Positions 1 through 12,115 of a stretch of DNA of 64,000 bases are shown piece after piece. The position numbers and the translations under genes are program-made. The notes under the pieces are model-generated. The model ran no database searches. It was not told the DNA's origin and saw nothing but the letters and a program-made list of their open reading frames with translations. Numbering within the stretch: the stretch's first letter is position 1; the number at the start of each line of letters is the position of its first letter. Origin of the DNA: Xenorhabdus kozodoii (GTDB taxonomy: Bacteria; Pseudomonadota; Gammaproteobacteria; Enterobacterales; Enterobacteriaceae). The stretch spans positions 34,952 to 98,951 of the forward strand of contig NZ_NJCX01000017.1 in the NCBI RefSeq assembly GCF_002632875.1, in the 5' to 3' direction.

Positions 1-39
1 GTCCCAAATTTTCATACTACTTAGCTGTAAGGTGATTTA

Positions 40-525
40 ATGATTATCAGCTTGATTGCTGCGATGGCTATGGATCGGGTTATCGGTATGGAAAACGCCA
101 TGCCGTGGACTTTGCCGGGGGATTTAGCTTGGTTTAAACGCAATACACTCGGAAAGCCGGTTGTCATGGGGCGAGTGACTTATGAATCGATTGGTGCACC
201 TCTGCCTGGGCGCCTGAATATTGTGATCAGCAGTCAGCCAGCAAATGATGATCGGGTGACTTGGGTCAACTCTATCGAAGCTGCGTTGGCTGCCGCTGGC
301 GATGTCGAAGAGGTTATGGTGATAGGGGGAGGAAAAGTTTATGAGCAGTTTATTTCCCTGGCTAACCGTATGTACCTGACGCACATTGATGCCGAAGTGA
401 TTGGTGACACGCATTTCCCTGATTATGAACCTGATGAATGGAATTCAACTTTCACCGAATACCACGATGAAGATGAAAAGCATTCACACAGCTACTGTTT
501 TGAAATTTTGGCACGCCGAGAGTGA
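40..525 (+). CDS. folA: Dihydrofolate reductase
   Basis: This enzyme reduces dihydrofolate to tetrahydrofolate with NADPH in the cytoplasm and is the target of trimethoprim. The 161-residue protein has the usual FolA length. It shows the N-terminal strand [14 protein letters not shown], the acidic active-site residue D28 in PGDLAWFK, the folate-binding arginine in PLPGR, the GGG nucleotide motif and the C-terminal SHSYCFEIL. The ATG at 40 follows an AAGGTGAT ribosome site. Relative to E. coli, the GRHTWESIGRP segment reads [11 protein letters not shown], a small local divergence. The gene converges on apaH, as in E. coli. The identification is secure. Confidence 0.97.
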   Translation: MIISLIAAMAMDRVIGMENAMPWTLPGDLAWFKRNTLGKPVVMGRVTYESIGAPLPGRLNIVISSQPANDDRVTWVNSIEAALAAAGDVEEVMVIGGGKVYEQFISLANRMYLTHIDAEVIGDTHFPDYEPDEWNSTFTEYHDEDEKHSHSYCFEILARRE

Positions 526-530
526 GCTGA

Positions 531-550
531 GGAGTGCCTTGAGGCACTCC
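531..550. terminator. Hairpin between convergent folA and apaH
   Basis: GGAGTGCC and GGCACTCC form a perfect 8-bp stem with a 4-base loop, 5 bases after the folA stop. There is no clear T-run on either side, so it may be a weak bidirectional terminator or only a stabilising hairpin. Confidence 0.45.
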
Positions 551-561
551 GGTAACATCAT

Positions 562-1389
562 TCAGACTGATGATTTAGTCAGTAATGAAGGCTGGCTGAA
601 ATACTGTTTATCTTCCCAACGGAGCATGGTCAGCTTCCCTCCCCAACAACACCCCGTATCCAGAGCATAAATGCCAGCAGGTGTACCTTGACCTTCCAGA
701 GCCGCCCAGTGACCAAAGGCAATGGCGTAGTCGTCGGGAATAGCGCGTGGCAATTCGAACCAAGGTTTGAGTGGGGCAGGGGCATTCTCCGGTTTAGCTT
801 TGCAACTCAAGTCCAATTGACCATTTGGAAAACAATAACGCATTCGGGTCAAGGCATTGGTACTGTAGCGCAATCGGGCAAGGCCACTTAATTCTGGCGT
901 CCAATGACTCGGCATATCGCCATACATTGCATTGAGAAAGAGGGGATAACTGTCACTGCGAAGAATGGCTTCCACTTCACGGGCGCATATTTTGGCTGTT
1001 TCCAGATCCCATTGAGGGGTGAGCCCTGCGTGTGCCATGACGAGTTTTAGTTCCTCATCGACTTGCAACACGGGCTGTTTTCTCAACCAATTTATCAACT
1101 CATCAATATCCGGTGCCGCGAGTAATTCATCCAGCAAATCCTTTGGCTTATTGCGGCTAATTTTAGCGTAAACCGCCAACAGATGCAGATCGTGATTGCC
1201 CAGTACCAGTTTTACTGCGGAGCCGAGTTGCTTGACATAACGAAGGACTGCCAATGAATCGGAGCCACGGGCAACGAGATCGCCTGTTAGCCATAACCTG
1301 TCTTCACTGGGATTAAAAGCGACTTGTTCTAACAAAGCGCGAAATTCACGATAACAACCGTGAATATCGCCAATAAGGTATGTAGCCAT
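562..1389 (-). CDS. apaH: Diadenosine tetraphosphatase (symmetrical Ap4A hydrolase)
   Basis: ApaH splits Ap4A into two ADP and also removes Np4 caps from RNA. The 275-residue protein carries the metallophosphoesterase motifs in order: [10 protein letters not shown] near residue 7, [11 protein letters not shown] near residue 36, GNHDLHL near residue 63, and the C-terminal FGHW and DTGCCWGG. The length matches E. coli ApaH (about 280). It lies 2 bases downstream of apaG at the end of the lptD-surA-pdxA-rsmA-apaG-apaH operon, so translation is probably coupled. The order is identical to E. coli. Confidence 0.96.
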   Translation of the reverse strand: MATYLIGDIHGCYREFRALLEQVAFNPSEDRLWLTGDLVARGSDSLAVLRYVKQLGSAVKLVLGNHDLHLLAVYAKISRNKPKDLLDELLAAPDIDELINWLRKQPVLQVDEELKLVMAHAGLTPQWDLETAKICAREVEAILRSDSYPLFLNAMYGDMPSHWTPELSGLARLRYSTNALTRMRYCFPNGQLDLSCKAKPENAPAPLKPWFELPRAIPDDYAIAFGHWAALEGQGTPAGIYALDTGCCWGGKLTMLRWEDKQYFSQPSLLTKSSV

Positions 1390-1391
1390 AA

Positions 1392-1769
1392 TTAATTTAT
1401 CAGTGATGGAATAGCCAGCCGGAACACGGGAATAGCGGCACGGAATGGGCGACCATCGTGATCAAGCATTTCATAGTGGCCTTCCATTGTTCCCAGAGGT
1501 GTTTCCAAAATAGCGCCACTGCTGTAGCGATATTCTGTTCCCGGTGGGATCAAAGGTTGTTTTCCCACAACCCCTTCACCCTGAACTTCGGTTAGGTGAC
1601 CATTACTGTTAGTGATGCGCCAGTAACGGCTAATCAGTTGCACAGGGGAATGCCCAAGATTACGAATGGATACTGTATAAGCAAACACAAAACGCTGTTG
1701 TTCCGGCTGTGATTGGCTTTCTACATAAGTACTTTGTACTTGAATGTGAATTCTTGGTTCATTGAGCAT
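1392..1769 (-). CDS. apaG: ApaG protein (Co2+/Mg2+ efflux protein ApaG)
   Basis: ApaG is a small beta-sandwich protein (DUF525 family). Its exact role is unsettled: mutants in enterobacteria affect Co2+ resistance and Mg2+ efflux. The conserved core is present, including YVFAYTV-like [22 protein letters not shown], the YSSGA turn and [11 protein letters not shown] chose the ATG at 1769 (125 residues, the family length) over the upstream in-frame ATG at 1790. A perfect AGGAGG lies at 1775-1780, five bases upstream, and would otherwise sit inside the reading frame. The gene is fourth-to-fifth in the lptD operon, between rsmA and apaH. Confidence 0.93.
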   Translation of the reverse strand: MLNEPRIHIQVQSTYVESQSQPEQQRFVFAYTVSIRNLGHSPVQLISRYWRITNSNGHLTEVQGEGVVGKQPLIPPGTEYRYSSGAILETPLGTMEGHYEMLDHDGRPFRAAIPVFRLAIPSLIN

Positions 1770-1805
1770 AGGTTCCTCCTGTGGCTGCAATGGCTGCTTA
1801 TTTAT

Positions 1806-2621
1806 TTAGGCAATTTTAGGTTGAGATGATAACCAGTTCGCCATCTTACAGTATTGCTCGACAGAGATGTTTTCAGCCCGCGTGCCCGGATCAACGCCCA
1901 ATTCAGCTAACTGTTCAACAGAAAAAATGCTTCCGAGGCTATTGCGGATCGTTTTTCTCCGTTGATTAAATGCCAGGGTTGTGATCTGGGTTAATATGCG
2001 AATGTCATGTACAGGATAGGGCACATTCTTGTGTGGGATCAAACGCACAACAGCAGAATCTACTTTTGGCGCTGGCGTAAATGCGGTAGGCGGTACTTCA
2101 AGAACAGGGATGACCTGACAGTAGTATTGTGCCATCACACTTAAACGTCCATAGGCTTTACTGTTAGGTCCTGCCACAAGACGGTTCACGACTTCTTTCT
2201 GCAACATAAAACTCATATCAGCGATAGCATCAGTATAGCTGAAAAGGTGGAACATCAACGGCGTAGAAATGTTATAAGGCAAGTTACCAAACACACGCAG
2301 GGATTGCCCACGCTCTTTGGCAATCTGGCTAAAATCAATCGTCATTGCATCTTGTTGAATGATGGTCAGCTTATCTTTCAGTCTGGGGTGGACATGCAGG
2401 CGTGCTGCCAAATCACGGTCAAGCTCGACGACCGTCATCTTATCCATACGTTCACCCACTGGCTCAGTCAGTGCTCCCAGACCTGGGCCGATTTCCACTA
2501 CAGCTTGGCCGGCCTGTGGGTTTATCGCATTGACAATGCTCTCAATGGTAAATTGATCGGTTAAAAAGTTTTGCCCGAAACGTTTACGGGCATAGTGCCC
2601 TTGGTGGACTTTATTGCTCAT
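1806..2621 (-). CDS. rsmA: 16S rRNA dimethyladenosine transferase
   Basis: RsmA (KsgA) dimethylates two adjacent adenosines in the terminal helix of 16S rRNA (A1518 and A1519 in E. coli numbering) during 30S maturation; loss gives kasugamycin resistance. The 271-residue protein has the N-terminal RKRFGQNFL, the SAM motif [10 protein letters not shown], the VVELDRDLA acidic loop and the catalytic NLPYNIST. The C-terminal [10 protein letters not shown] helix is also typical. The start codon overlaps the end of pdxA by 11 bases, which suggests translational coupling. Length and context match E. coli. Confidence 0.97.
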   Translation of the reverse strand: MSNKVHQGHYARKRFGQNFLTDQFTIESIVNAINPQAGQAVVEIGPGLGALTEPVGERMDKMTVVELDRDLAARLHVHPRLKDKLTIIQQDAMTIDFSQIAKERGQSLRVFGNLPYNISTPLMFHLFSYTDAIADMSFMLQKEVVNRLVAGPNSKAYGRLSVMAQYYCQVIPVLEVPPTAFTPAPKVDSAVVRLIPHKNVPYPVHDIRILTQITTLAFNQRRKTIRNSLGSIFSVEQLAELGVDPGTRAENISVEQYCKMANWLSSQPKIA

Positions 2622-3615
2622 TGCTGTTTTGTATCATTTTAAGTGCTAGATTCAATGCGGTGATAAAACTCCCCACATCAGCTTGACCTGTCCCCGCCAG
2701 CTCCAATGCTGTACCGTGGTCGACAGAAGTTCGGATAAATGGCAGACCCAAGGTAATATTCACGGCTCTGCCAAAACCCTGGTATTTTAACACGGGTAAC
2801 CCTTGATCGTGATACATTGAAAGCACAGCATCCGCATGATCCAAATATTTGGGCTGGAACAGGGTATCCGCAGGCAATGGACCTTCCAGCCATATCCCTT
2901 CTGCCCTCAGGTTGTCCAAGGCGGGAATAATGACATCGATTTCTTCATGCCCCATATGTCCTCCTTCGCCGGCATGAGGATTCAGGCCGCAAACATAGAT
3001 ATGGGGACGGGGGATACCAAATTTGGTTTTTAGATCATGATTGAGAATGGTGATCACTTCCCGTAGTGACTCGAACGTAATCGCTTTAGGGACATCCAGA
3101 ATGGGTAGGTGCGTTGTTGCCAGCGCGACCCGTAGCTCTTCTGTTGCCAGCATCATAACCACTCTTGAACATTGGCTATGGTCGGCAAAAAACTCCGTAT
3201 GTCCAGTAAAAGGCACGCCTGCTTCATTAATGACACCTTTATGTACAGGCCCTGTCACTAATGCAGAAAATTCCCCACTTAGGCAACCATCGCAGGCTCT
3301 TGCCAAGGTTTCCGTGACATAAGTCCCGTTTTCCCGGTTTAACTCCCCGGCAATGGTCGGGGCATGGAGATAAACGGGCAGGATGGTCAGGGTTCCGGCT
3401 GCTTGTGATGTACCGATGTGTTCTGGAGAATACGTTTGTAGTTGTAGAGGTAAATTCAGTTGCTTAGCTCTGGAGAGCATTAGCTCTGGATCGGCGCAGA
3501 CAACCAATGGGACAGGCCACGCTTCTTGCGCCAAAGCAATGACCAAGTCAGGACCAACCCCGGCTGGTTCGCCGGGGGTAATGACGATGGGTTTATTGTT
3601 GTGCATTGTTACCAT
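2611..3615 (-). CDS. pdxA: 4-hydroxythreonine-4-phosphate dehydrogenase
   Basis: PdxA oxidises 4-phosphohydroxy-L-threonine in pyridoxal 5'-phosphate synthesis; the product is used by PdxJ. The 334-residue protein begins with the diagnostic [12 protein letters not shown]. It has the substrate loop TGPVHKG, the metal-binding histidines in [14 protein letters not shown] and MYHDQGLP, and the C-terminal [10 protein letters not shown]. The start at 3615 overlaps surA by 23 bases; an ATG at 3606 is an alternative. The surA-pdxA-rsmA order is the enterobacterial one. Confidence 0.96.
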   Translation of the reverse strand: MVTMHNNKPIVITPGEPAGVGPDLVIALAQEAWPVPLVVCADPELMLSRAKQLNLPLQLQTYSPEHIGTSQAAGTLTILPVYLHAPTIAGELNRENGTYVTETLARACDGCLSGEFSALVTGPVHKGVINEAGVPFTGHTEFFADHSQCSRVVMMLATEELRVALATTHLPILDVPKAITFESLREVITILNHDLKTKFGIPRPHIYVCGLNPHAGEGGHMGHEEIDVIIPALDNLRAEGIWLEGPLPADTLFQPKYLDHADAVLSMYHDQGLPVLKYQGFGRAVNITLGLPFIRTSVDHGTALELAGTGQADVGSFITALNLALKMIQNSNEQ

Positions 3616-4897
3616 CTAAAATTTTCACATAAGCAGAGGCACGCAATTCTTGCATCCAGTTTTGTGTCTCTTCATTGAATTTGCGGTTGAACAGCAGACG
3701 GTAAGCACGATCTTTCTGTGCTGCATCTGTTTTATCAACTTTGCGGCTATCCAGCAGTTGGATTAAATGCCAGCCGAAAGAGGAGTGAACAGGCTGGCTG
3801 ATCTCACCTTTTTGCAGCTTCATCAGCGCATCACGGAATGCAGGATCATAAGTACTTGGCAAACTCCAACCCAGTTCTCCGCCGCGCAGGGCTGAACCGG
3901 GATCTTCGGAATGCGCTTTTGCGGCTTCTTCAAATGACGTTTTACCACTCAAAATCTCTTCTCTGAGTTTTGTCAGCTCGTTGCGTGCCTGCTCGTCGTT
4001 CATAATCGGTGACGTTTTCAGCAGAATATGGCGAGCATTCACTTCAGTGACGGCAATCGGCATCTGGCCACCACGGATATCATTGACTTTCAGGATGTGA
4101 AAGCCAACCCCGGAACGAATTGGGCCAATAATCTGTCCCTTATGGGCAGATTGGAGCTGAGAGGCAAACAAGGATGACAATTCTTGCAGTTTATTCCAGC
4201 CCATATTTCCCCCTTTCAGGGCTTGGGTATCGCCGGAATAAGTGATCGCCAATTTGCCGAAATCTACCCCATTTTTGAGTTCAGCCAAGATTTTTCGGGT
4301 TGTGGTTTCCGCTTTTTCCACCTGCTCCTGATTGGGGTTTTCCGGCAGCGGGATCAGGATCTGGCTGGTATTGACCTCAATATCATGGCTATCTTGGTTG
4401 TTGATTTGGTTAGCTAGCGAATCAACTTCTTGTGGCAGGATAGTAATGCGGCGGCGTACTTCATTGTTACGTACTTCTGCAATCGTCATTTCCTTGCGGA
4501 TCTGATTACGGTAGGTATCAAAGCTCATGCCTTCTGTGGTCAGATTTTGCTTCAACTGGGCAAGGCTCAAGTGGTTTTGAGCCGCAATATTGGCGATTGC
4601 AGAATCCACGGCTTGATCAGGGATAGTAATCTGCATCTGGTTTGCCATTTGCAAAATAATGTCATCCATAATCAGGCGCTCAAGGATTTGGTGACGCAAT
4701 GTTGCCTCATCCGGTAATTGTTGGCCTGCATGTTTTACATTGAGTTTAACGGATTGCAAAAGGCTGTTGACGTCACTTTCCAGTACGACATCATTGTTAA
4801 CAATAGCCGCTACCTTATTAAGCTCTTGTGGAGCAGCCGTTGCGACAGAGCTTACTGAAAACATCAATCCGAAAATGAGCGTTTTCCAGTTCTTCAT
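3593..4897 (-). CDS. surA: Periplasmic chaperone and peptidyl-prolyl isomerase SurA
   Basis: SurA escorts unfolded outer-membrane proteins, including LptD, across the periplasm to the Bam complex. The 434-residue precursor has a signal peptide ending near ATAAP at about residue 23, then the N-terminal chaperone domain. Two parvulin-type PPIase domains follow, recognisable from [10 protein letters not shown] with GGNMGWNKL, and from [11 protein letters not shown] with [11 protein letters not shown]-terminal helix follows. It is encoded directly after lptD, the substrate most dependent on it, with a 63-base gap. Confidence 0.97.
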   Translation of the reverse strand: MKNWKTLIFGLMFSVSSVATAAPQELNKVAAIVNNDVVLESDVNSLLQSVKLNVKHAGQQLPDEATLRHQILERLIMDDIILQMANQMQITIPDQAVDSAIANIAAQNHLSLAQLKQNLTTEGMSFDTYRNQIRKEMTIAEVRNNEVRRRITILPQEVDSLANQINNQDSHDIEVNTSQILIPLPENPNQEQVEKAETTTRKILAELKNGVDFGKLAITYSGDTQALKGGNMGWNKLQELSSLFASQLQSAHKGQIIGPIRSGVGFHILKVNDIRGGQMPIAVTEVNARHILLKTSPIMNDEQARNELTKLREEILSGKTSFEEAAKAHSEDPGSALRGGELGWSLPSTYDPAFRDALMKLQKGEISQPVHSSFGWHLIQLLDSRKVDKTDAAQKDRAYRLLFNRKFNEETQNWMQELRASAYVKILDGNNAQQ

Positions 4898-4960
4898 ACA
4901 TTTCCCATCATATCGACCCGCCTTGGCGGGGTTATTTTGTTTAGATTGCGTTTATCGGTA

Positions 4961-7318
4961 TCAGAATGAACGTTGGTATGGAAGAATTCCTTGCTGCAAC
5001 ATTTTCTGACTACCCAAACTATGATTATTACTTAAGCCACGAAGTTCAATGTTAAATGACCATTTATTGTCATATTGACTGCTGTCGAAGCGCCAATCGA
5101 CGATTTTGCGTTCATAACCCACGTTAACCGCCCAACAGCACGTGTTGTATTGCAGACCGACCATCTGGTTTGCTGGCTGCTTCTCTTTAGTATCGTAGTA
5201 ATAAGCGCCGACAAATGCCCAACGATCTGACAACGGCCAGCTTGCCACCACGCCAATTTGAGAAATGCCTTGCTGGTAAGCCGGGGCGCCTCCCTTAAGG
5301 GTGGCCTGGATATAATCGCGATCAACAAAACGATAGTTTAACTGCAACATGCGGTCAGCATCATGACGATATTCCATCACGGCATTACCCATCGTTAAGC
5401 TAGCCAGACGGTTATCGTATTGCAACCCGCCTTTGATTCCCCAGGAATCATTGATTTTCCATTGCACATCGCCGGCCCATGTTGTGGCTCCCGTCCCCTT
5501 TTTGTTACCGACGATATCCTTACTTCCTGAAACTGCGTCAGTATCTTCGGTACGTGGGCGCTCAAAGTAGTAGATTTGACCTACGGACAGGCTAAAACGT
5601 TCAACCAGATCTTCATCATAAATGCGGGTCGTCACACCGGTCGTAAATTGATTGGCAGATGAAATGCGATCTAAGCCACTGTAGAAGCGGTCGCGGAACA
5701 GGCCGCCATAATCCGATTGCAGCAGGGAAGAGTCAAAGTTATTGATATTACTTTGATCCTTATAAGGCACATAGAGATATTGAACGCGTGGCTCCAGTGT
5801 TTGGGTGTAGTCATGGTTAAAATACATGGTGCGTTCAAACACCATCTTCGCATCGGACTTAAATACCGGCAGCAGACGGTTGACTGACTCTTCTAATGAT
5901 TTATTTGTTTTTTGTGCTTCACCAGAAATGTCTTGTTGGTAATGCGTCGCCATCAATTTAAATTCATTATTGATGCTCGCCCAGCCATTAGAAAGCGGTA
6001 AATTAATGGCGGGTTCCAGATGCCAACGGGTTGCATCTGGCCACTGGTTGCCGATACTGGTAAATTTCGCTACCTGGGCATAGGTATGGAAATCAAACGG
6101 TCCCAGATCATTCTTATAGTAGTTGAAATCCAACTGGGGAGCCGCCCGATAGGCTTTTTTGTTCTCACCCGGCGTGAAGATCTGGAACTGTTTGGTTGTC
6201 AGTGTGGTATTCCAGTTCTGTTTGGCATAGCCAATACTGAATTTCTGGGTGGCGTAGCCATCGGTACTGGAACCGTATTGCGAAGTGAAGCTATTGAAGT
6301 AGTTCGGATCACTGACTTTGGTATAATCCGCACTGAAACGCCAAACCTGGTTCATGACCCCACTGTGATTCCAGTAGAATAACCAACGGCTGTTACTACT
6401 TCTTTCTGCCAAATTCTTATTTAATTTTTTGTCTTCTTGATACAGACGATCATGACCCATCCAATCCAGCGCAACAGTACCTGCACCCGCTTGGGTTAAG
6501 TAACGGAATTCATTATCCAGCTTCAAACCGCGCATCGTGATGAGATGCGGGGTGATCGTGGCATCATAGTTAGGGGCAATGTTCCAGTAATAGGGCAGCA
6601 GGAATTGGAAACCATCTTTATTGGAGAAACTGGCATTAGGGATCAGGAAACCAGAACGGCGTTTGTCCCCAATGGGCAATTGCAAATAGGGGGTGTAAAA
6701 CACCGGCACATTGGCAATGCGAAAACGGGCATTCCAGATCTCAGCGACTTCTTCTTCCCGGTCAAGGATGACCTCAGAGCCGACGACACTCCAGCTATCA
6801 TTACCCGGCAGGCAGGAAGTGAATATCCCATTATTCAAGATGGTATAGCGGTTCTGATCACGCAGCATCATCTTGTCTGCGCTCCCCCGTCCTTGACGGC
6901 CAACCATCTGATACTTGCCTTGATCTACGTCAGTATCTTTATTGTTCAGATTCGCCCAGGCGCGTGGTCCCTTCAACATGATTTGAGGGTCATCATAGCT
7001 GACATGCCCCACTGCGGTCACCGTGCGCACAGGTTCTTTATCCTGTGTCTGGTCGAGCCGCACCTTATCGGCTGTCAGTGTCTTATTTCCCTGTTGGATA
7101 TTAACATTGCCGATGAACTCAACGGCATTGGGATATTCACCGTGTGTATCATCGGACTGAATGTAAATTGGCAGCTTGTTAGGATCACCTGTGATAATGG
7201 GTTTATCGTAGACAGGGACGCCCAGCATACATTGTGCTGCAAGGTCAGCATGAGCTTGCTGACTATAAAGTGCTGCCCATACCATTGTGGCCAGCAGGGT
7301 AGGATAACATTTATTCAT
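4961..7318 (-). CDS. lptD: LPS-assembly outer-membrane protein LptD
   Basis: LptD with LptE inserts lipopolysaccharide into the outer leaflet. The 785-residue precursor has a signal peptide (hydrophobic stretch to about residue 25, ending QQAHA), an N-terminal OstA/jellyroll part and a large C-terminal beta-barrel. Four cysteines fit the known disulfide pattern: one just after the signal (AAQCMLG), one in FTSCLPGND, and the adjacent pair in NTCCWAV. It heads the leftward operon lptD-surA-pdxA-rsmA-apaG-apaH and is divergent from djlA. Antisense open frames within it are not supported. Confidence 0.97.
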   Translation of the reverse strand: MNKCYPTLLATMVWAALYSQQAHADLAAQCMLGVPVYDKPIITGDPNKLPIYIQSDDTHGEYPNAVEFIGNVNIQQGNKTLTADKVRLDQTQDKEPVRTVTAVGHVSYDDPQIMLKGPRAWANLNNKDTDVDQGKYQMVGRQGRGSADKMMLRDQNRYTILNNGIFTSCLPGNDSWSVVGSEVILDREEEVAEIWNARFRIANVPVFYTPYLQLPIGDKRRSGFLIPNASFSNKDGFQFLLPYYWNIAPNYDATITPHLITMRGLKLDNEFRYLTQAGAGTVALDWMGHDRLYQEDKKLNKNLAERSSNSRWLFYWNHSGVMNQVWRFSADYTKVSDPNYFNSFTSQYGSSTDGYATQKFSIGYAKQNWNTTLTTKQFQIFTPGENKKAYRAAPQLDFNYYKNDLGPFDFHTYAQVAKFTSIGNQWPDATRWHLEPAINLPLSNGWASINNEFKLMATHYQQDISGEAQKTNKSLEESVNRLLPVFKSDAKMVFERTMYFNHDYTQTLEPRVQYLYVPYKDQSNINNFDSSLLQSDYGGLFRDRFYSGLDRISSANQFTTGVTTRIYDEDLVERFSLSVGQIYYFERPRTEDTDAVSGSKDIVGNKKGTGATTWAGDVQWKINDSWGIKGGLQYDNRLASLTMGNAVMEYRHDADRMLQLNYRFVDRDYIQATLKGGAPAYQQGISQIGVVASWPLSDRWAFVGAYYYDTKEKQPANQMVGLQYNTCCWAVNVGYERKIVDWRFDSSQYDNKWSFNIELRGLSNNHSLGSQKMLQQGILPYQRSF

Positions 7319-7381
7319 AGATGTTTATGCGGTTCCGTCATCAGTGGCATCGTGCCGGCAAACGCCCAGAGACTAACGTAG

Positions 7382-7410
7382 TTGAGAGATATGCGCCAGA
7401 GTAAAGTTTA
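7382..7410 (-). promoter_or_regulatory. Possible sigma-E promoter of the lptD operon
   Basis: On the minus strand TAAACTT (7404-7410) is followed after 16 bases by TCTCAA (7382-7387). This partly matches the sigma-E pattern GGAACTT-N16-TCAAA. The E. coli lptD-surA operon is known to be sigma-E dependent. The match is partial and its use is inferred. Confidence 0.35.
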
Positions 7411-7500
7411 ACTTTGCTAATCTTGTTGTTAGGCACAGAGCTTAATGGAGGGTATGATAATGCAAAATTGCGCTCAGGGCATTGGGGAATTGAAGACGAT

Positions 7501-8310
7501 ATGCAGTATTGGGGAAAATTATTCGGATTGATATTTGGGATTGCGTCTGGTGCGGGGTTTTGGGGGATTGTGATTGGCTTGGTGCTGGGTCACATCCTTG
7601 ACAAAATCCGGCTGCAAAAGTTGGGGAAAACGACGAACGCCCCAACCCGACAAGCGTTGTATTTCCGCAGTACGTTTCAGGTATTGGGGCACTTAACCAA
7701 AGCAAAAGGCCGGGTAACCGAAACGGATATCCAGCTCGCCACCCAATTGATGAACAGAATGCAACTGCATGGTGAGGCACGGCTTTCCGCACAGCAGGCA
7801 TTTCGTGAAGGTAAACAGCCCCAATTTCCTTTGCGTGAAACATTGCGACAATTACGCCGTGCTTGCTTCGGTCGTTCTGATCTGGTTCGCATGTTCCTGG
7901 AAATTCAGTTACAAGCTGCATTCGCTGATGGTGAACTGCATCCCAATGAAAGACAGGTGCTGTTTGTCATTGCCGAAGAGTTAGGCATTTCTCGCATTCA
8001 ATTTGAACAATTTCTTGCCATGATGGAAGGTGGACGCCATTTCGGTGGACAGCACCAGCAACATGGGCCTTATCAAGACCATCGCCCGCCGCGCGCGACA
8101 TTGGAAGATGCTTGTAAAGTATTGGGGGTCGATAAGCAGGCTGATGCGACAACCATAAAACGGGCTTATCGAAAACTGATGAGTGAGCACCATCCCGATA
8201 AACTGGTGGCAAAAGGCTTACCACCAGAAATGATGGAACTGGCGAAACAGAAGACGCAATCCATCCAGTCGGCTTACGATTTGATTAAAAAAGAGCGGGG
8301 CTTTAAATAG
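7501..8310 (+). CDS. djlA: Membrane-anchored co-chaperone DjlA
   Basis: DjlA is a type III J-domain protein that stimulates DnaK and influences envelope stress signalling. The chosen start at 7501 ([10 protein letters not shown], 269 residues) matches the family. The longer in-frame start at 7414 would put a hydrophilic stretch before the single N-terminal membrane segment. The protein shows a glycine-rich transmembrane helix at about residues 6-30, a TerB-like central domain ([22 protein letters not shown]), and a C-terminal J domain with the HPD motif in [13 protein letters not shown]. It is divergent from lptD as in E. coli. Confidence 0.95.
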   Translation: MQYWGKLFGLIFGIASGAGFWGIVIGLVLGHILDKIRLQKLGKTTNAPTRQALYFRSTFQVLGHLTKAKGRVTETDIQLATQLMNRMQLHGEARLSAQQAFREGKQPQFPLRETLRQLRRACFGRSDLVRMFLEIQLQAAFADGELHPNERQVLFVIAEELGISRIQFEQFLAMMEGGRHFGGQHQQHGPYQDHRPPRATLEDACKVLGVDKQADATTIKRAYRKLMSEHHPDKLVAKGLPPEMMELAKQKTQSIQSAYDLIKKERGFK

Positions 8311-8316
8311 CCCTCA

Positions 8317-8970
8317 TCAAAATTCGGCCTTGCACTCAAAATGCATCGGCGTGCCATAAGCCGGATGGGTAATGAATAACTCTTGGGCATGTAATTGCAA
8401 ACGCGGTGCCAGTTCCCTTGCCTGTGGGTGGGCATAAAACTTATCGCCTAAAATGGGATGGTTCAGCGCCAGCATATGCACCCGAAGCTGATGGGAGCGC
8501 CCTGTGATTGGCGCCAGCCTGACCCGCGTTGCCTGGGCTTCATATTCCAGTACCTGATACTCAGTTTGTGCTGATTTGCCCGTTTCAAAACAGACTTTTT
8601 GCTTCGGGCGATTCGGCCAGTCACAGATTAAGGGCAGATCCACCAACCCTTTTTCCTGCGCCATCTTCCCCCATACCCGCGCGATATAGACTTTTTTTGG
8701 CTCGCGTTCGCGGAATTGGCGTTTTAATTCCCGCTCGGCGGCTTTGGTCAGCGCCACCACCATAATACCGCTGGTCGCCATATCCAACCGGTGGACTGAT
8801 TCGGCTGTGGGAAATTCAGCTTGTATCCGTGTCATGATACTGTCTTTGTGCTCTTCTGCTTTCCCCGGCACAGAAAGTAGTCCACTGGGTTTATTGACAA
8901 CCATAATGTGCTCATCCTGATATAGCACATATAACCAAGGATCTGTCGGGGGGGTATAAGACTCCAGCAT
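8317..8970 (-). CDS. rluA: Dual-specificity pseudouridine synthase RluA
   Basis: RluA makes pseudouridine at position 746 of 23S rRNA and position 32 of several tRNAs in E. coli. The 217-residue protein has the catalytic aspartate in ESVHRLDMATSG, the N-terminal VVNKPSGLLSVPG and the C-terminal ITGRSHQLRVHM, all diagnostic of the RluA family. It converges on djlA with only a 6-base gap and follows rapA in the same direction, as in E. coli. Confidence 0.96.
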   Translation of the reverse strand: MLESYTPPTDPWLYVLYQDEHIMVVNKPSGLLSVPGKAEEHKDSIMTRIQAEFPTAESVHRLDMATSGIMVVALTKAAERELKRQFREREPKKVYIARVWGKMAQEKGLVDLPLICDWPNRPKQKVCFETGKSAQTEYQVLEYEAQATRVRLAPITGRSHQLRVHMLALNHPILGDKFYAHPQARELAPRLQLHAQELFITHPAYGTPMHFECKAEF

Positions 8971-8979
8971 AGTGGCTCC

Positions 8980-9088
8980 AATTTCCGCTTTCTTTCAAGA
9001 TACGTCTGATACCTCCCCGCGCAGCGGGGAGGTATAAACACGCTCATTGGTTTGCAAACTGCAACTTGAAGTTGGATGGGGATATTTA
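8980..9088. repeat. MITE-like palindromic repeat, copy A (degenerate)
   Basis: The stretch holds an inverted pair: CTTTCAAGATACGTCTGATA on one side, a central hairpin CCTCCCCGC-GCA-GCGGGGAGG, then GGTTTGCAAACTGCAACTTG. Read on the minus strand it aligns with the repeat at 45853-45957 over nearly its whole length, but its terminal repeats are eroded. It sits between rluA and rapA and its last bases touch the rapA stop region. It has no coding potential. Confidence 0.75.
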
Positions 9089-11995
9089 TTGATGGGAAAT
9101 AACCACCAAACGAATCGCATCCAGACGCCAGTTGGCCTGATCCAGATTGAGCAGCAGATGTTTATGCTCAGATTCAATCGCTTGCAGTTCATCATCACGA
9201 ATATTCGGGTTAACCGCTTTCAGGGCTTCCAGACGTGATAATTCCGCCGATAACACTTCATCTGCGTCTCTCTTCGCCTGCTCAATCAACGCACGCGCTT
9301 GCGCTTCAACCAGAGGCTCAGATTGTTGCAAAATAGCATGAACCTCTTTTTGTACCGCATTCACCAGCTTGCTGGCATTATGACGGTTGATGGCGTTTAG
9401 CTGGCGGTTGAAACTTTCAAACTCGACTTGGGGAGCCAGATTGGTGCCTTTCAGATCCATCAAAAGGCGCACCGGGGTAGGTGGCAAGAAACGGGTCAAT
9501 TGCAGGTGCTTCGGTGCCTGGGCTTCCACAACGTAAATCAACTCAACCAACAACGTACCGACTGGCAGGGCTTTATTTTTCAGGATGGAAACCGCACAGC
9601 TTCCCGTATCGCCCGACAGGATCAAATCCAGGCCGTTGCGAATAATGGGGTGCTCCCAGCTCAGGAACTGGGTATCTTCACGGGACAGGGCTTTTTCACG
9701 GTCAAATGTAATTGAACAGCCATCTTGTGGTAATCCGGGGAAATCCGGCACCAGCATATGATCGGAGGGATGCAGGGCAATAATATTGTCGCTGTGATCT
9801 TCCTGATTGATGCCAATGATATCGAACAAATTCAGGGCAAAATTCACCAAATCGGTATCGTTATCCTGCGCCGCAATCTTTTCTGCCAGTAGCTGGCCTT
9901 GATCGCCACCGTTGGAGTTCATCTCCAGCAGACGGTCACGCCCCTGTTCCAATTGCTGTTTCAGTTTCTCATGATGCTCGCGGCACGCTGCAATAAATTC
10001 ATTGAAGCCCGTCTGCTCATTTGGCTTGGCAAGGAAATTGAGCAAGGTTTCATAATACTTATCATAGATGGGACGGCCTGTTGGGCAAGTATGCTCAAAG
10101 GCATCCAGACCGGCGTGATACCAGCGCAGCAGAATCGATTGCGCCGTATTTTCCAGATAAGGCACACTGATTTTGATATTGCGGCTTTGGCCGATACGAT
10201 CCAGACGGCCGATACGCTGCTCCAGCAAATCGGGATTGAATGGCAAATCAAACATGACAAGCTGGTTGGCAAACTGGAAGTTACGGCCTTCTGAACCAAT
10301 TTCAGAACAAAGCAGCACTTGCGCACCTTCTTCTTGAGACGCAAAGTAAGCGGCAGCGCGGTCACGCTCCAGCAAAGACAGCCCTTCGTGGAACACCGCA
10401 CTGCGGATACCTTCGCGTTCACGCAAAACTTGCTCCAGTTGCAACGCCGTTTCTGCCTTGGCACAGATCACCAGCACTTTCTCATCGCGGTTTGCCATCA
10501 GGAACCCCATCAACCACTCTACGCGGGGATCGAAATTCCACCATGTGGCATTTTCCCCTTCGAATTCCTGATAGATCCGCTCAGGGTAGAGCATATCTTT
10601 GGCGCGAGATTCCACCGACTTTTTGGCGCCCATGATTTCAGACACCTTGATTGCCGTCTGGTATTGGGTTGGCAACGGTAACTTGATCTCGTGTAATTCA
10701 CGATGCGGGAAGCCTTTCACACCACCACGGGTATTACGGAACAGCAATCGACTGGTGCCGTGGCGATCCATCAGCATGGTGATCAGTTCGCGGCGAGCAT
10801 TTTCGCTCTCTTCATTCTGATGGCTGTTTGCGGCTTTCAGCAGAGGCTCAATATCCTGTTCGCTGATCAGTTCAACGATGGCATTTTGCTGGTCGTTGTT
10901 CAGGATTTCACTGGACAGTAGCAATGTCACGGCATCCGCGACAGGGCGATATTTCTGTTGTTCGTCAATAAAAGCCTGATAATCGTGGAAACGATTTGGA
11001 TCCAGCAGGCGCAAGCGGGCAAAGTGGCTCTCTTGCCCCAACTGCTCTGGTGTCGCCGTTAACAGTAAGATCGACGGAACTTGCTCTGCCAATTGTTCGA
11101 TAACCTGATATTCGCGGCTTGGGGATTGTTCGCTCCAGGCCAAATGGTGAGCCTCATCCACCACCATCAAATCCCAGCTTGCTTCCAGCAGAAGCTCAAA
11201 ACGTTGCTTATTGCGGCGAACAAAATCTAACGAACAGATTATCAACTGCTCAGTTTCGAATGGATTATCGCTGTCATGCAGTGCTTCGCTATATCGGCCA
11301 TCATCAAACAGCGAAAAACGCAGGTTGAAACGGCGCAGCATCTCTACCAGCCACTGATGTTGCAAACTTTCTGGCACAATGACTAATACACGTTCAGCAC
11401 GTCCGGCCATCAGTTGCTGATGGATAATCATGCCGGCTTCAATGGTCTTACCCAAACCGACTTCATCCGCCAGTAAGACACGCGGAGCGTGGCGCTTACC
11501 CACTTCATTGGCGATGTGTAATTGATGAGGGATCAAACTGGCGCGAATACCACGCAGCCCACTTTCTGCCAGCCGGAACTGCTCGCTTTGGTGTTTACGG
11601 GCGCGAAAACGCAAAGCAAAGCGATCCATGCGGTCAATTTGACCGGCAAACAGGCGATCCTGTGGTTTGTTAAATGTCAGCTTGCTATCCAGAAAAACTT
11701 CCCGCAGGCAGATATTTTCTTCCTCAGTATCCAGACGAGTACCGACGTAGATCAGCAGGCCATTATCTTGTTGGATATCATTGATCTTGAGTTTCCAACC
11801 TTCGTGACTGGTCACGGTATCGCCGACATTAAACATAACGCGGGTGATGGGGGAGTCATTGCGTGCGTAAAGGCGGTTTTCTCCGCTGGCAGGGAAGAGC
11901 AACGTTACCATGCGCACATCAAGCGCCACGATTGTTCCTAATCCAAGTTCGCTTTCTGTATCGCTTATCCAGCGTTGACCAAGAGTAAATGGCAT
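9086..11995 (-). CDS. rapA: RNA polymerase-associated ATPase RapA
   Basis: RapA (HepA) is a SWI2/SNF2-type ATPase that binds RNA polymerase and helps recycle it after termination. The 969-residue protein is the E. coli length. It has an N-terminal Tudor-like region ([14 protein letters not shown]), Walker A in [12 protein letters not shown] near residue 177, the Walker B box DEAHHLAW near residue 280, SNF2 motif [11 protein letters not shown], and the helicase C motifs [12 protein letters not shown] and [11 protein letters not shown]. It is followed by rluA. Several large antisense frames here are shadows. Confidence 0.97.
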   Translation of the reverse strand: MPFTLGQRWISDTESELGLGTIVALDVRMVTLLFPASGENRLYARNDSPITRVMFNVGDTVTSHEGWKLKINDIQQDNGLLIYVGTRLDTEEENICLREVFLDSKLTFNKPQDRLFAGQIDRMDRFALRFRARKHQSEQFRLAESGLRGIRASLIPHQLHIANEVGKRHAPRVLLADEVGLGKTIEAGMIIHQQLMAGRAERVLVIVPESLQHQWLVEMLRRFNLRFSLFDDGRYSEALHDSDNPFETEQLIICSLDFVRRNKQRFELLLEASWDLMVVDEAHHLAWSEQSPSREYQVIEQLAEQVPSILLLTATPEQLGQESHFARLRLLDPNRFHDYQAFIDEQQKYRPVADAVTLLLSSEILNNDQQNAIVELISEQDIEPLLKAANSHQNEESENARRELITMLMDRHGTSRLLFRNTRGGVKGFPHRELHEIKLPLPTQYQTAIKVSEIMGAKKSVESRAKDMLYPERIYQEFEGENATWWNFDPRVEWLMGFLMANRDEKVLVICAKAETALQLEQVLREREGIRSAVFHEGLSLLERDRAAAYFASQEEGAQVLLCSEIGSEGRNFQFANQLVMFDLPFNPDLLEQRIGRLDRIGQSRNIKISVPYLENTAQSILLRWYHAGLDAFEHTCPTGRPIYDKYYETLLNFLAKPNEQTGFNEFIAACREHHEKLKQQLEQGRDRLLEMNSNGGDQGQLLAEKIAAQDNDTDLVNFALNLFDIIGINQEDHSDNIIALHPSDHMLVPDFPGLPQDGCSITFDREKALSREDTQFLSWEHPIIRNGLDLILSGDTGSCAVSILKNKALPVGTLLVELIYVVEAQAPKHLQLTRFLPPTPVRLLMDLKGTNLAPQVEFESFNRQLNAINRHNASKLVNAVQKEVHAILQQSEPLVEAQARALIEQAKRDADEVLSAELSRLEALKAVNPNIRDDELQAIESEHKHLLLNLDQANWRLDAIRLVVISHQ

Positions 11996-12115
11996 AAATT
12001 TTGGCTCAGTTTTCTGTTAGATAATATTAGTTATGGTTGCAGGGTGGCTGCTTTTGTTGGATATCGATTGTTATTGGTTATCGATAGGGATAGTTTTCAA
12101 TTGCACTTCACAACA

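Noticed and set aside
6545..7381. 278-codon frame antisense to lptD
   Set aside because: Lies wholly opposite a secure gene. Its length is explained by codon bias of lptD on the other strand.
9899..11941. Several long frames antisense to rapA
   Set aside because: Shadows of a 969-residue secure gene with no independent evidence.
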